This document shows positions 24,675-33,090 of a DNA stretch of 64,000 bases, one piece after another; within the stretch, counting starts at the first letter, position 1; each line of letters begins with the position of its first letter. The notes below the pieces were generated by a model. The model had not been told where the DNA came from, made no database searches, and worked only from the letters and a program-made list of their open reading frames with translations. The DNA is taken from NCBI RefSeq assembly GCF_014764305.1, contig NZ_CP061703.1:62001-126000 (forward strand), given 5' to 3'. A program made the position numbers and the translations under genes. Source of the DNA: Mesoflavibacter profundi (GTDB lineage Bacteria; Bacteroidota; Bacteroidia; Flavobacteriales; Flavobacteriaceae).

Positions 24675-24711
24675 TAAAAAAGCCTCATTTGTTCAAATAA
24701 GGCTTTTTTTA
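24675..24711. terminator. Hairpin terminator (carB / ankyrin side)
   Basis: AGCCTCATTTG and CAAATAAGGCT pair with one mismatch, flanked by A6 and T7 runs, so it could work on both strands. It lies between the carB stop and the start of the ankyrin gene. Confidence 0.8.
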
Positions 24712-24726
24712 ATGTAGTATAAAAGT

Positions 24727-27579
24727 TTATTTACTTAAGTACATCTTACGTCTAGCGTATAAATCGTAAAACTCATCGTCTTTAAGACTATCTATAAATA
24801 AGATACTTTCACCTGTACTTTTCATTTCTGGTCCTAATTTTTTATTAACATTAGGGAATTTATTAAATGAAAATACTGGTTGTTTTATAGCGTAACCATC
24901 TAATTTAGGGTTGAATTCAAAATCAGTTACCTTCTTCTCTCCTAACATTACTTTAGTGGCGTAATTTACATAAGGTTCTCCATACGCTTTTGCTATAAAT
25001 GGTACTGTACGAGATGCACGCGGATTAGCTTCTATTATATACACAGTGTCGTCTTTTACTGCAAACTGTATATTGATTAAACCAACTGTGTTTAATGCTA
25101 ATGCGATCTTTTTTGTATGATCTTTAATCTGTTGCATTACTAAGTCACCTAAATTAAAAGGTGGTAACGTTGCATTACTATCTCCAGAGTGAATTCCACA
25201 TGGTTCTATATGTTCCATTATACCTATGATGTAAACATTTTCACCATCACAAATAGCATCTGCTTCTGCTTCTATTGCACCATCTAAATAATGATCTAAT
25301 AATAATTTATTATTAGGAATGCTACGTAATAAATCTACAACGTGTTCTTCTAATTCTTTTTTATTGATCACAATTTTCATTCCTTGTCCACCAAGTACAT
25401 AAGATGGACGTACTAAGATTGGAAAGTCTAATTTATCTGCAACTTTAAGAGCTTCTTCTGCTGTTTCGGCAGTATCAAACTTAGGATATGGTATATTGTT
25501 TTCTTTTAATAGTTTAGAAAAACTTCCTCTATCTTCGGCTAAATCTAACGCTTCGTAGCTTGTTCCTATTATTTTAATACCGTACTTAGATAGTTTTTCT
25601 GCAAGCTTTAATGCAGTTTGACCACCTAATTGAACGATAACACCTTCTGGTTTTTCATGACGAATAATATCGTAGATATGTTCCCAAAATACTGGTTCAA
25701 AATATAGTTTATCTGCGGTATCAAAATCTGTAGACACAGTTTCTGGGTTACAGTTTATCATTATAGTTTCGTAGCCACATTCTGCAGCTGCTAATACTCC
25801 ATGCACACAACAGTAATCAAACTCAATACCTTGACCAATTCTGTTTGGTCCAGATCCTAAAACAATAATCTTTTTCTTGTCGGTAACTATACTTTCGTTA
25901 TCTGCATATCGCTTACCATCTGCAGTTTCAACTTCATTTTCAAATGTAGAATAGTAATAAGGTGTTTTTGCTTCAAACTCGGCAGCACATGTATCTACTA
26001 ATTTGTATACACGGTTGATGTTTAATTCTTCTCTTTTATTATATACTTGACTTTCTAAACAATTAAGCATATGTGCAATTTGCCTGTCACCATAACCTTT
26101 TTGCTTAGCTTCTAATAATAAATCTCTTTCTATAGTATCTATTGTATACGTCGAAATTTCTTTTTCTAATTGGTACAACTCTTCGTACTGACGTAAAAAC
26201 CACATGTCTATTTTTGTGATTTCGTGAATACGACTTAACGGAATACCCATTTGAATTGCGTCATAAATTACAAATACTCTATCCCAACTTGCGTTAGTTA
26301 ATTTATCTATAATTTGGTCGTAATTTTTATAACCTTTACCATCTGCGCCTAATCCATTTCTTTTAATTTCAAGTGATTGAGTGGCTTTATGTAAGGCTTC
26401 TTGAAAAGATCTACCAATACCCATTACTTCTCCAACTGCTTTCATTTGAAGTCCTAAAGTACGATCTGATCCTTCAAATTTATCAAAATTCCAACGTGGT
26501 ATTTTTACAATTACGTAATCTAAAGTTGGCTCGAATAAAGCTGAAGTAGATTTTGTAATTTGATTTTGAAGTTCGTCTAAATGATAACCTATAGCTAATT
26601 TTGCTGCTATTTTTGCAATTGGATATCCTGTTGCTTTACTTGCTAATGCAGAAGATCTAGATACACGTGGATTAATTTCGATTGCAATAATTTCTTCATG
26701 TTCATCTGGACTTACAGCAAACTGGACGTTACATCCACCAGCAAAATCACCAATACTACGCATCATTTTTATTGCCATATCACGCATTTTCTGGAACGTA
26801 GTATCAGACAGCGTCATTGCTGGAGCTACTGTGATTGAATCTCCGGTATGGATTCCCATTGGATCCATATTTTCAATCGTACAGATAATTACAACATTGT
26901 CATTTTTATCTCTTAAAAGCTCTAGCTCATACTCTTTCCAACCCATCATGGCTTTATCAATCATCACCTCATGTATTGGTGATACTTCTAAACCGCGGGT
27001 AAGAGCTTCGTCAAATTCTTTTTCGTCGTAAACAATTGCTGCTCCTGCGCCTCCTAAAGTAAATGATGCTCTAATACATAACGGAAAACCAAATTCTTGA
27101 GCTATTTCTTTACCTTTTAAAAATGAAGTTGCTGTAGCTTGTGGCGCCATACCTACTCCAATTTCAAGCATTAGCTCTCTAAACTTTTCTCGGTCTTCTG
27201 TGATGTTAATAGCATCAATATTTACACCTATAATTTCTACTCCAAAATCTTCCCAAATCCCTTTTTCATCAGCTTCAATACATAAATTTAGAGCAGTTTG
27301 TCCTCCCATTGTTGGTAATACAGCATCAATTTGAGGATGTTCTTTAAGTATTTTAACAATAGATTTTGTATTAAGAGGCAACAAATAAACATGATCTGCC
27401 ATTTTTGGATCTGTCATGATTGTTGCAGGATTAGAGTTAATTAATATAGTCTCTATTCCTTCTTCTCTTAACGATCTTAAAGCTTGAGAACCAGAATAAT
27501 CAAATTCGCATGCTTGACCGATAATAATTGGACCAGAACCTATAATAAGGATAGATTTTAATTTTGGATTTTTAGGCAT
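24727..27579 (-). CDS. carB: Carbamoyl-phosphate synthase large subunit
   Basis: 950 residues. Makes carbamoyl phosphate from bicarbonate, ammonia (from the small subunit) and two ATP, for arginine and pyrimidine synthesis. Both ATP-grasp halves are present: IGSGPIIIGQACEFDYSG at the N-terminus and the duplicate GSGPNRIGQGIEFDYCCVH in the middle, with the grasp segments SFTLGGAGAAIVYD and SYVLGGQGMKIVI. The chain stops after the second carboxyphosphate-type half (GPEMKSTGESILFIDSLKDD, then 14 residues), so it lacks the C-terminal MGS-like allosteric domain of the 1073-residue E. coli enzyme. carA is not adjacent. Allosteric control by UMP or ornithine through that domain therefore cannot apply. 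Confidence 0.96.
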   Translation of the reverse strand: MPKNPKLKSILIIGSGPIIIGQACEFDYSGSQALRSLREEGIETILINSNPATIMTDPKMADHVYLLPLNTKSIVKILKEHPQIDAVLPTMGGQTALNLCIEADEKGIWEDFGVEIIGVNIDAINITEDREKFRELMLEIGVGMAPQATATSFLKGKEIAQEFGFPLCIRASFTLGGAGAAIVYDEKEFDEALTRGLEVSPIHEVMIDKAMMGWKEYELELLRDKNDNVVIICTIENMDPMGIHTGDSITVAPAMTLSDTTFQKMRDMAIKMMRSIGDFAGGCNVQFAVSPDEHEEIIAIEINPRVSRSSALASKATGYPIAKIAAKLAIGYHLDELQNQITKSTSALFEPTLDYVIVKIPRWNFDKFEGSDRTLGLQMKAVGEVMGIGRSFQEALHKATQSLEIKRNGLGADGKGYKNYDQIIDKLTNASWDRVFVIYDAIQMGIPLSRIHEITKIDMWFLRQYEELYQLEKEISTYTIDTIERDLLLEAKQKGYGDRQIAHMLNCLESQVYNKREELNINRVYKLVDTCAAEFEAKTPYYYSTFENEVETADGKRYADNESIVTDKKKIIVLGSGPNRIGQGIEFDYCCVHGVLAAAECGYETIMINCNPETVSTDFDTADKLYFEPVFWEHIYDIIRHEKPEGVIVQLGGQTALKLAEKLSKYGIKIIGTSYEALDLAEDRGSFSKLLKENNIPYPKFDTAETAEEALKVADKLDFPILVRPSYVLGGQGMKIVINKKELEEHVVDLLRSIPNNKLLLDHYLDGAIEAEADAICDGENVYIIGIMEHIEPCGIHSGDSNATLPPFNLGDLVMQQIKDHTKKIALALNTVGLINIQFAVKDDTVYIIEANPRASRTVPFIAKAYGEPYVNYATKVMLGEKKVTDFEFNPKLDGYAIKQPVFSFNKFPNVNKKLGPEMKSTGESILFIDSLKDDEFYDLYARRKMYLSK

Positions 27580-27632
27580 TTTTAGTGTGTGTTGTTTTTA
27601 TTATTCAAAAATAATCATTATTAGATATAAAA

Positions 27633-27660
27633 AAAGGCGTTACACCTAAGCAACGCCTTT
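27633..27660. terminator. Hairpin terminator (rpmH)
   Basis: AAAGGCGTT and AACGCCTTT pair around a 10-base loop, with A and T runs on either side. It lies downstream of rpmH on the minus strand and upstream of carB. Confidence 0.82.
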
Positions 27661-27683
27661 TATATATTAACAATTGTTAATCA

Positions 27684-27845
27684 TTATTTCTTATGTCTGA
27701 TTTCAGATGAAACAGATAATTTCTTTCTTCCTTTAGCACGACGACGCGCTAATACTTTTCTACCATTAGCAGAAGCCATTCTTTCTCTAAAACCATGCTT
27801 ATTTCTTCTTTTTCTTTTTGATGGTTGAAACGTTCTTTTACTCAT
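27684..27845 (-). CDS. rpmH: 50S ribosomal protein L34
   Basis: 53-codon gene of very basic composition, with the L34 signature [20 protein letters not shown] at the N-terminus and [20 protein letters not shown] after it, ending SEIRHKK. L34 sits in the large ribosomal subunit near the exit tunnel. The protein is slightly longer than the E. coli one (46 residues) by a short C-terminal tail common in Bacteroidota. A consensus promoter (TTG, 19 bp, TATATTTG) precedes it. Confidence 0.97.
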   Translation of the reverse strand: MSKRTFQPSKRKRRNKHGFRERMASANGRKVLARRRAKGRKKLSVSSEIRHKK

Positions 27846-27914
27846 TGTATATTATCTTTAAAATCTGAAACTTGTAATTTTTATTGCATTTTGGTTTTTC
27901 TCCAAAACTGAGCG

Positions 27915-27944
27915 CAAATATACAAAGGGTTTTTTATTTGACAA
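27915..27944 (-). promoter_or_regulatory. rpmH promoter, consensus Bacteroidetes type
   Basis: On the minus strand TTG (27944-27942) is followed by exactly 19 bp and TATATTTG (27922-27915), matching the TTG / TAnnTTTG consensus at the standard spacing. It is about 70 bp before the rpmH start codon. Confidence 0.75.
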
Positions 27945-28013
27945 ACCTAAAATTAAAAATATTTTTCAAGAAAATTTTAGTTTCTTTGCAAGACTATTAT
28001 AAATCATAAATTA

Positions 28014-28898
28014 ATGACTTTTTCCAAACTATCTGTTTTATTAGCTTTTGTAGGATTTACAAGTGTTTTAAACGCACAATCCTATTTAGGTTTTAATTTA
28101 AAAGTAGGAGATTCTTTAAGAATTTCTCAAGATTCAAAACAAGAAATCGTTCAAAAAATGAACGAACAAGAACATAAAATAATCAATAATCTTGGCGGAG
28201 ATTATCTTTTTTACGTGAAAAAAAAGACGGACAGCTCTTATATTATTGACTTTAAATACGAGTCGTTTTATATGAAAACAACTTCTAATCTTGCAGGTCC
28301 AATTTACAATGTAGACACTAAAAAAGAAATTTCGGCAGATGATATTGAAGGACAAATTTTTAAAGGTTTAACCCGATCTAGTTTAGAAATTAACATGCTT
28401 AAATCTGGTAAAATTGTAAACCTAAAAGGAACAGATAGCCTTATAGAACATATGATTGGGCATTTAGACATTGATAGTTTTACAAAAGAAGTTGTAAAAG
28501 AATCTATGAGAAAAGAATTTGGTGGTCAAAGTCTAATTGAAAGCTTAAATCAATTTACTTACATGTATCCAAATAAAAAATTAAATATTGGAGATACATG
28601 GAAAAATAAATATACAGGAGAATTAACTTCTAATAACAACTGGACTTTTAAAGCGTCTAATAGCTTTAACGAAATTACCGCAAAAAGCACAATTGCTTTA
28701 AAAAACACAGAAGATAATATTACAATGATTCTTCAAGGTACGCAAGACACAACGGTATTAGCAGATAAACAATCTGGTTGGCCTAAAGAAGCCACAATTA
28801 CTTCTGTAGCAAAAGGAATATCTATAATGAAAGATATGGAAAATGTAGATATACCTACAACAATTACATCGACAACAATTTATAAACCTTTACAATAA
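28014..28898 (+). CDS. Secreted DUF6263 protein
   Basis: 294 residues with a signal peptide (MTFSKLSVLLAFVGFTSVLNAQ) and the DUF6263 body: GFNLKVGDSLRISQDSKQEI, the IDFKYESFYMKTTSNL strand region, and late NIGDTWKNKYTGEL, ending KGISIMKDMENVDIPTTI. It is beta-rich and predicted periplasmic. The function of the family is not known. It lies 3 bp before the next gene and probably shares its transcript. Confidence 0.82.
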   Translation: MTFSKLSVLLAFVGFTSVLNAQSYLGFNLKVGDSLRISQDSKQEIVQKMNEQEHKIINNLGGDYLFYVKKKTDSSYIIDFKYESFYMKTTSNLAGPIYNVDTKKEISADDIEGQIFKGLTRSSLEINMLKSGKIVNLKGTDSLIEHMIGHLDIDSFTKEVVKESMRKEFGGQSLIESLNQFTYMYPNKKLNIGDTWKNKYTGELTSNNNWTFKASNSFNEITAKSTIALKNTEDNITMILQGTQDTTVLADKQSGWPKEATITSVAKGISIMKDMENVDIPTTITSTTIYKPLQ

Positions 28899-28901
28899 AA
28901 C

Positions 28902-29480
28902 ATGTACAATAAAGTATTTAAATTAATATTAGCAGTAGGAATTTTTGGAGTTGCAATCTGGCAATTTATAGAAGGCGAAATTGGTAATGGTATTATGTAT
29001 ATCCTATTATCTTTAGTGTTCTTATTCTTATATTTTAAAAACGAATTTATTTTACTTGCCTTTTTAAGATTAAGAAAACAAGATTTTGATGGCGCAAAAA
29101 AATGGTTAGATAAAATTAAAAATCCAGAAGCTGCTTTAGTAAGAAAACAACAAGGTTACTATAATTTTTTAAACGGAATTATGGTGTCTCAAGATAACAT
29201 TAGCGAAGCAGAACGTTACTTTAAAAACGCAGTTAATTTAGGTTTATCTATGGATCATGATATGGCTATGGCTAAACTCAACCTTGCTGGAATAGCGTTT
29301 TCTAAACGAAGAAAACAAGAAGCTACAAAATTATTAGCCGAAGCACAAAAGCTTGATAAACAAGGCATGTTAACAGATCAAATAAAAATGATGAAACAAA
29401 ACATGAAACAAGCACAAATGCCTAAACAACATTACGGACAAGGCGGATCGTTAAGAGCACAAAAACGAAGAAGCAGATAA
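28902..29480 (+). CDS. Membrane protein with TPR-like cytoplasmic domain
   Basis: 192 residues: two adjacent transmembrane helices (about 5-22 and 30-46), then a soluble helical section of TPR-like pairs (RKQQGYYNFLNGIMVSQ, SEAERYFKNAVNLGL, AMAKLNLAGIAFSKRRKQEA) and a very basic tail ending AQKRRSR. It would present a TPR scaffold at the inner face of the membrane. No exact family is recognised beyond a DUF2892-like membrane part. It is second in the unit with the DUF6263 gene and is followed by a strong terminator. Confidence 0.8.
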   Translation: MYNKVFKLILAVGIFGVAIWQFIEGEIGNGIMYILLSLVFLFLYFKNEFILLAFLRLRKQDFDGAKKWLDKIKNPEAALVRKQQGYYNFLNGIMVSQDNISEAERYFKNAVNLGLSMDHDMAMAKLNLAGIAFSKRRKQEATKLLAEAQKLDKQGMLTDQIKMMKQNMKQAQMPKQHYGQGGSLRAQKRRSR

Positions 29481-29487
29481 TAAAAAC

Positions 29488-29519
29488 AAAAAACCGAAGC
29501 TAATGCTTCGGTTTTTTTT
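29488..29519. terminator. Hairpin terminator, CCGAAGC type
   Basis: CCGAAGC and GCTTCGG pair around TAAT, with A6 before and T8 after. The stem is the same as that of the terminator at 33055-33090. Its T run overlaps the stop codon of the convergent cls gene. Confidence 0.88.
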
Positions 29520-30975
29520 ATAATAATGGTGCCCAAAGCCTACAATAGGCTTCTTTTAATCGCTCTATCTTTGGTCTATTTGTCCATTGCTCAAAAGTGA
29601 TGTTTTTAGCATCTTTTAAATCGTCTAAAAAGATTTGTTTTGCTTCTTTTGCTTTTTCTTCGTTGTAAATAAGTGCATTAATTTCGAAGTTAATATTGAA
29701 GCTTCTGTAATCCATATTTGAAGTACCTATAGTTGTAAATATATCGTCTACAACCATAGTTTTTGCATGAATAAATCCTTTAGTATATCTGTAAATTTTA
29801 ATATTAGCCTCAAACAATTGCTCTAAGTAAGAGTTTGTTGCATGTTGAGCCGTCCAAGAATCTGAAATATCTGGAATTAATAATCTAACATCTACTCCAC
29901 TTTTTGCAGCAACTTGCATTGCAGTAATTATTTGATCGTTAGGAATAAAATAAGGAGTTGTTATGTATACATATTTTTCGGCAGTTACTATAGAAAAAAA
30001 GATGGCTTCCATAATATTTGCCCAATCTGTATCTGGACCACTTGCTGCTATTTGGATTGGTATAATTTTATCTATTGGTTTAGAAGGAAAAAAACTTCGG
30101 TCTAATTTAACTTCGGTTTCTGCAACAAAGTTCCAATTGGTTAAAAATTGTGTTTGTAAAGAAAATACTGCTTCACCTTCTATTCTTAAATGTGTATCTC
30201 TCCAATAATTTTTATTTTCTGGATAATTAACATACGTATCAGATACGTTTACACCACCAACATAGCCTATTTCTCCGTCTATTATTACTATTTTTCTGTG
30301 ATTACGATAATTCATCTTTCCTGTAAATTTTGGAAATAATACAGGCATAAATGCATGGTGTTGTATAGTTGATTGATTAAGTAATTTTTTCATTTTAGAT
30401 GAAATTTTACTTCCTACATCATCATAACTTAATCTAATTACTACACCTTCTTTTGCTTTACTTAATAAAAGATCTAATAATCTTGTACCTATCTTGTCGT
30501 CCTTTAGAATATAATATTCTAAATGCACATGTTTTTTTGCTTGTTTTATGTCTTGAAATAATTTTTCAAACTTATTTTCTCCGTTTAAAATTATTTCAAC
30601 TTCATTGTTTTGAGTTAATGGTGATTTATCATTTTTTTGAAGTAACTGTACTAATCTTACTTGTTCTTCTTCTGCATTTGCTTCATATTTTGATAAAAAT
30701 TCTGGCTTAATTTCTACCTTACTATTTATAGATTTAATAAGGTTATTGTTAAGTACGTCTTTACGGTTAAAGATTTTATTTTTTCTGTATTCCTGCCCAA
30801 ATAAATAATATACTATAAGTCCAAAAAAAGGAAACACTAACAATACGATAATGTATGTTAGTGTTTTTGTTGGGTTTATAGATTTAAATAATATTGTGAC
30901 AACTGCTAGTAATGCTAATATGTAATTTATAACAATAGCTATTGTCCACCAATGATCTGTTAAAAATGCTAGCAT
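29518..30975 (-). CDS. cls: Cardiolipin synthase (phospholipase D superfamily)
   Basis: 485-residue inner-membrane enzyme joining two phosphatidylglycerol molecules to cardiolipin plus glycerol. Two transmembrane helices at about residues 11-30 and 39-59 are followed by two PLD catalytic HxKxxxxD motifs: H226-R-K228 with D233, and H403-A-K405 with D410. Length and the FPFFGLIVYYLFGQEYRKNK segment after the second helix match the ClsA type. It is 7 bp downstream of the lytic transglycosylase gene on the same strand, and so in an envelope-maintenance unit. The protein ends WAPLL. Confidence 0.94.
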   Translation of the reverse strand: MLAFLTDHWWTIAIVINYILALLAVVTILFKSINPTKTLTYIIVLLVFPFFGLIVYYLFGQEYRKNKIFNRKDVLNNNLIKSINSKVEIKPEFLSKYEANAEEEQVRLVQLLQKNDKSPLTQNNEVEIILNGENKFEKLFQDIKQAKKHVHLEYYILKDDKIGTRLLDLLLSKAKEGVVIRLSYDDVGSKISSKMKKLLNQSTIQHHAFMPVLFPKFTGKMNYRNHRKIVIIDGEIGYVGGVNVSDTYVNYPENKNYWRDTHLRIEGEAVFSLQTQFLTNWNFVAETEVKLDRSFFPSKPIDKIIPIQIAASGPDTDWANIMEAIFFSIVTAEKYVYITTPYFIPNDQIITAMQVAAKSGVDVRLLIPDISDSWTAQHATNSYLEQLFEANIKIYRYTKGFIHAKTMVVDDIFTTIGTSNMDYRSFNINFEINALIYNEEKAKEAKQIFLDDLKDAKNITFEQWTNRPKIERLKEAYCRLWAPLL

Positions 30976-30982
30976 AAACTAG

Positions 30983-31906
30983 TTAGTTTTTATAATAACC
31001 TTCTTTAGGCAACTCTATAAAATATTGTTTTCTTGACTTGTTATTTAAATGCGGTTCTCTTAACCAAGGATTATGAAGCTTTAAAATCTTATAATTTATA
31101 CCAAATTGTTTTGCAAAACCTGCAAAATCTGTTACTGCTGTGTCTACTTCTACCAAATATGTTGGTACTTTAGAGTATAAATCTTTATCTCTAAAATTGA
31201 AACCATACTTTGATGGATTAGATAAAATTTCTTTTAACGCTAAAATCCTAAATACATAACGACCTGTTTCTTCACCTAATAACAAATCATAATACCCATT
31301 AACTTTTTGTTCGTTTAAACGTCTAGAAACACCAGCATTACCTGCATTGTAAGCTGCTGCAGCAAGTGTCCAACTTCCTAGATTTTCTTTTGCTTTTTTA
31401 AGGTAATCGCAAGCGACTTCGGTTGCTTTTTCTAAGTGATATCTTTCATCTACATTATCGTTTACTTCTAATCCGTATTCTCTTCCAGTAGTTTTCATAA
31501 TTTGCCAAAAACCACTTGCTCCAGCTGGTGACTTTGCATTGGTTAAACCACTTTCTATTACGGCTAAATATTTAAAATCGTCTGGAACACCATGTTTAGC
31601 TAAGATAGGCTCGATAATAGGAAAGTATTTTTTTGCTCTTTTAAACATTAATAATCCATTAGATTGCCAATAGGTATTTACTAATAGCTCTCTATCCATA
31701 CGTTCTAAAATATCTGGATTTGATAATGGCACTTCTTCTCCTGCAAAATCCATATAATCTGGTACTTGTAAAGCGTAAACGTTATAATCGTTTATCAATT
31801 TTTTTTCAAAATTTTCGTCTGTAGGCGCTTCTTGCATAGCGTTAATAGACAACGCTCCTATTGCTAATAATCCTACTAGTGCTAATGCGTTTTTTATAAT
31901 CTTCAT
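30983..31906 (-). CDS. Lytic transglycosylase (SLT domain, MltD-like)
   Basis: 307-residue periplasmic enzyme cleaving the MurNAc-GlcNAc bond of peptidoglycan with formation of anhydro-MurNAc. The signal peptide is followed by the SLT domain with catalytic E118 in LAVIESGLTNAKSPAGASG, the GFWQIMKTTGREYGL segment, and AAAAYNAGNAGVSRRL. The C-terminal part (residues 230-307, KVPTYLVEVDTAVTDFAGF) resembles the spacer in MltD, but no LysM repeats are present, so the protein is short for that group. It is transcribed ahead of cls with 7 bp between. Confidence 0.92.
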   Translation of the reverse strand: MKIIKNALALVGLLAIGALSINAMQEAPTDENFEKKLINDYNVYALQVPDYMDFAGEEVPLSNPDILERMDRELLVNTYWQSNGLLMFKRAKKYFPIIEPILAKHGVPDDFKYLAVIESGLTNAKSPAGASGFWQIMKTTGREYGLEVNDNVDERYHLEKATEVACDYLKKAKENLGSWTLAAAAYNAGNAGVSRRLNEQKVNGYYDLLLGEETGRYVFRILALKEILSNPSKYGFNFRDKDLYSKVPTYLVEVDTAVTDFAGFAKQFGINYKILKLHNPWLREPHLNNKSRKQYFIELPKEGYYKN

Positions 31907-31953
31907 TATCCTTTTCTTTTTGTTTAAAATTAAGCTTTTTATTTGATTTTTAA

Positions 31954-32619
31954 TTATATATCTAATATTAGTTTTGGTAAATTTTCGTTAAACCATTTGT
32001 ACTTATTTATAATCATAATATGTGTTCCTCCTTTTAATTTTACACAATTTTGAATATGATTACAAGGAAAAACCATATCACTATCGCCATGTATATGAAT
32101 GGCGTTTGGTATTGGTTGATCTTGTTCCCAACAAATTATTTGTTCTATTGCCCAATCTAAATAACTTTTATCGTTAACAGATAAATATTTTTTGTACAAC
32201 TCTACACGTTTTGTAATGGTTTCGCCAAACGCATATTTAGCTAACAATTCTACATTACTCATTAACTGCGTTGGTAATAATTTATAAGCTTTTGTGGCTT
32301 TAAGCAGTTTCATACGTCGCGGTAATTCATGTTTAGTTTTTACACTAGACACTACAAATAGCTTTCTAACTTTAATATGTTTTGACATTTCTTGTACCAA
32401 AATACCACCAAAAGATACTCCTAATAACACCGGATTATCGTGTTTTACATCGTCGCACATACGTTTTGCATACTCTTGAAGTGTTTCGTTTTTTAATGGT
32501 ATTTTCCAAGATAGCCAATAGATTTTAAAACGATCTTCGGGTAATTTTATGTATTCAAAAATGGTCGGATTGGCTGCCATTCCTGGCATAAAATAAACTG
32601 GTATTATCTCCTGATTCAT
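31954..32619 (-). CDS. Alpha/beta-hydrolase
   Basis: 221 residues, no signal peptide. Nucleophile elbow G-V-S69-F-G-G at residues 67-71 and a late His in KLKGGTHIMIIN; an Asp in HIHGDSDMVFP completes a Ser-Asp-His triad. The N-terminus PVYFMPGMAANPTIFEYI carries the oxyanion-hole region. The substrate cannot be assigned. It is 47 bp upstream of the lytic transglycosylase gene on the same strand, and divergent from the GNAT-like gene. Confidence 0.85.
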   Translation of the reverse strand: MNQEIIPVYFMPGMAANPTIFEYIKLPEDRFKIYWLSWKIPLKNETLQEYAKRMCDDVKHDNPVLLGVSFGGILVQEMSKHIKVRKLFVVSSVKTKHELPRRMKLLKATKAYKLLPTQLMSNVELLAKYAFGETITKRVELYKKYLSVNDKSYLDWAIEQIICWEQDQPIPNAIHIHGDSDMVFPCNHIQNCVKLKGGTHIMIINKYKWFNENLPKLILDI

Positions 32620-32663
32620 AAGGTTTTAACAAGTTTGAAGTAAATTTATTTTAGAATTTTTCG

Positions 32664-32671
32664 TACATTTG
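32664..32671 (+). promoter_or_regulatory. -7 element for the 32743 gene
   Basis: TACATTTG matches TAnnTTTG exactly, followed by CAGTG as is common near Bacteroidetes start sites; about 70 bp lie between it and the ATG. Confidence 0.5.
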
Positions 32672-32742
32672 CAGTGTAAAGCTATAAAATAGTTTGGTAC
32701 TATTTTTGAAACTTCCTTGATAATTAATAAAACTTTATACAT

Positions 32743-33039
32743 ATGATTGATGCAGCTGAGCTTGTTGACAATGATTTTTTACGTCAATTTGAACTGAAGA
32801 TGGATGATCATTTTGCTAAAATTGAATACTCTTTACAAGAAAGAAAGATCTTTTTAACAAAATTAATTGTACCTGAAGCGCTAGATAACGACCAGTTTAA
32901 AAACGATTTTTTAAAATTAGTTTTTGAAAACATCGAAGAAAGAAACTTAAGCGTTGTTCCTACAAGTCCTTACATTGCAAAATTTATTAGAAGAAATAGG
33001 CAATATAAAAGATTATTACCTGTTGGTGTAAGAATATAA
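32743..33039 (+). CDS. Small GNAT-like (YjdJ/NATD1-type) protein lacking the acetyl-CoA loop
   Basis: 98 residues with the layout of the short GNAT family (PF14542 type): first strands FELKMDDHFAKIEYSL, central IFLTKLIVPEAL and the characteristic ending ERNLSVVPTSPYIAKFIRRN. In active members the strand after VPxxL continues into a QGIG or similar pyrophosphate loop; here the corresponding stretch is DNDQFKNDFLKLV with no glycine. This suggests that acetyl-CoA binding is lost or changed. It has its own promoter and a strong terminator. A non-enzymatic role is possible, but unproven. Confidence 0.75.
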   Translation: MIDAAELVDNDFLRQFELKMDDHFAKIEYSLQERKIFLTKLIVPEALDNDQFKNDFLKLVFENIEERNLSVVPTSPYIAKFIRRNRQYKRLLPVGVRI

Positions 33040-33054
33040 TTTGCAATTTATTTT

Positions 33055-33090
33055 AAAAAAAAACCGAAGCAATTGCTTCGGTTTTTTTTT
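33055..33090. terminator. Hairpin terminator, CCGAAGC type
   Basis: AAACCGAAGC and GCTTCGGTTT pair around AATT, with long A and T runs. It serves the GNAT-like gene and the convergent mtaB, and uses the same stem as the terminator at 29488-29519. Confidence 0.9.
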
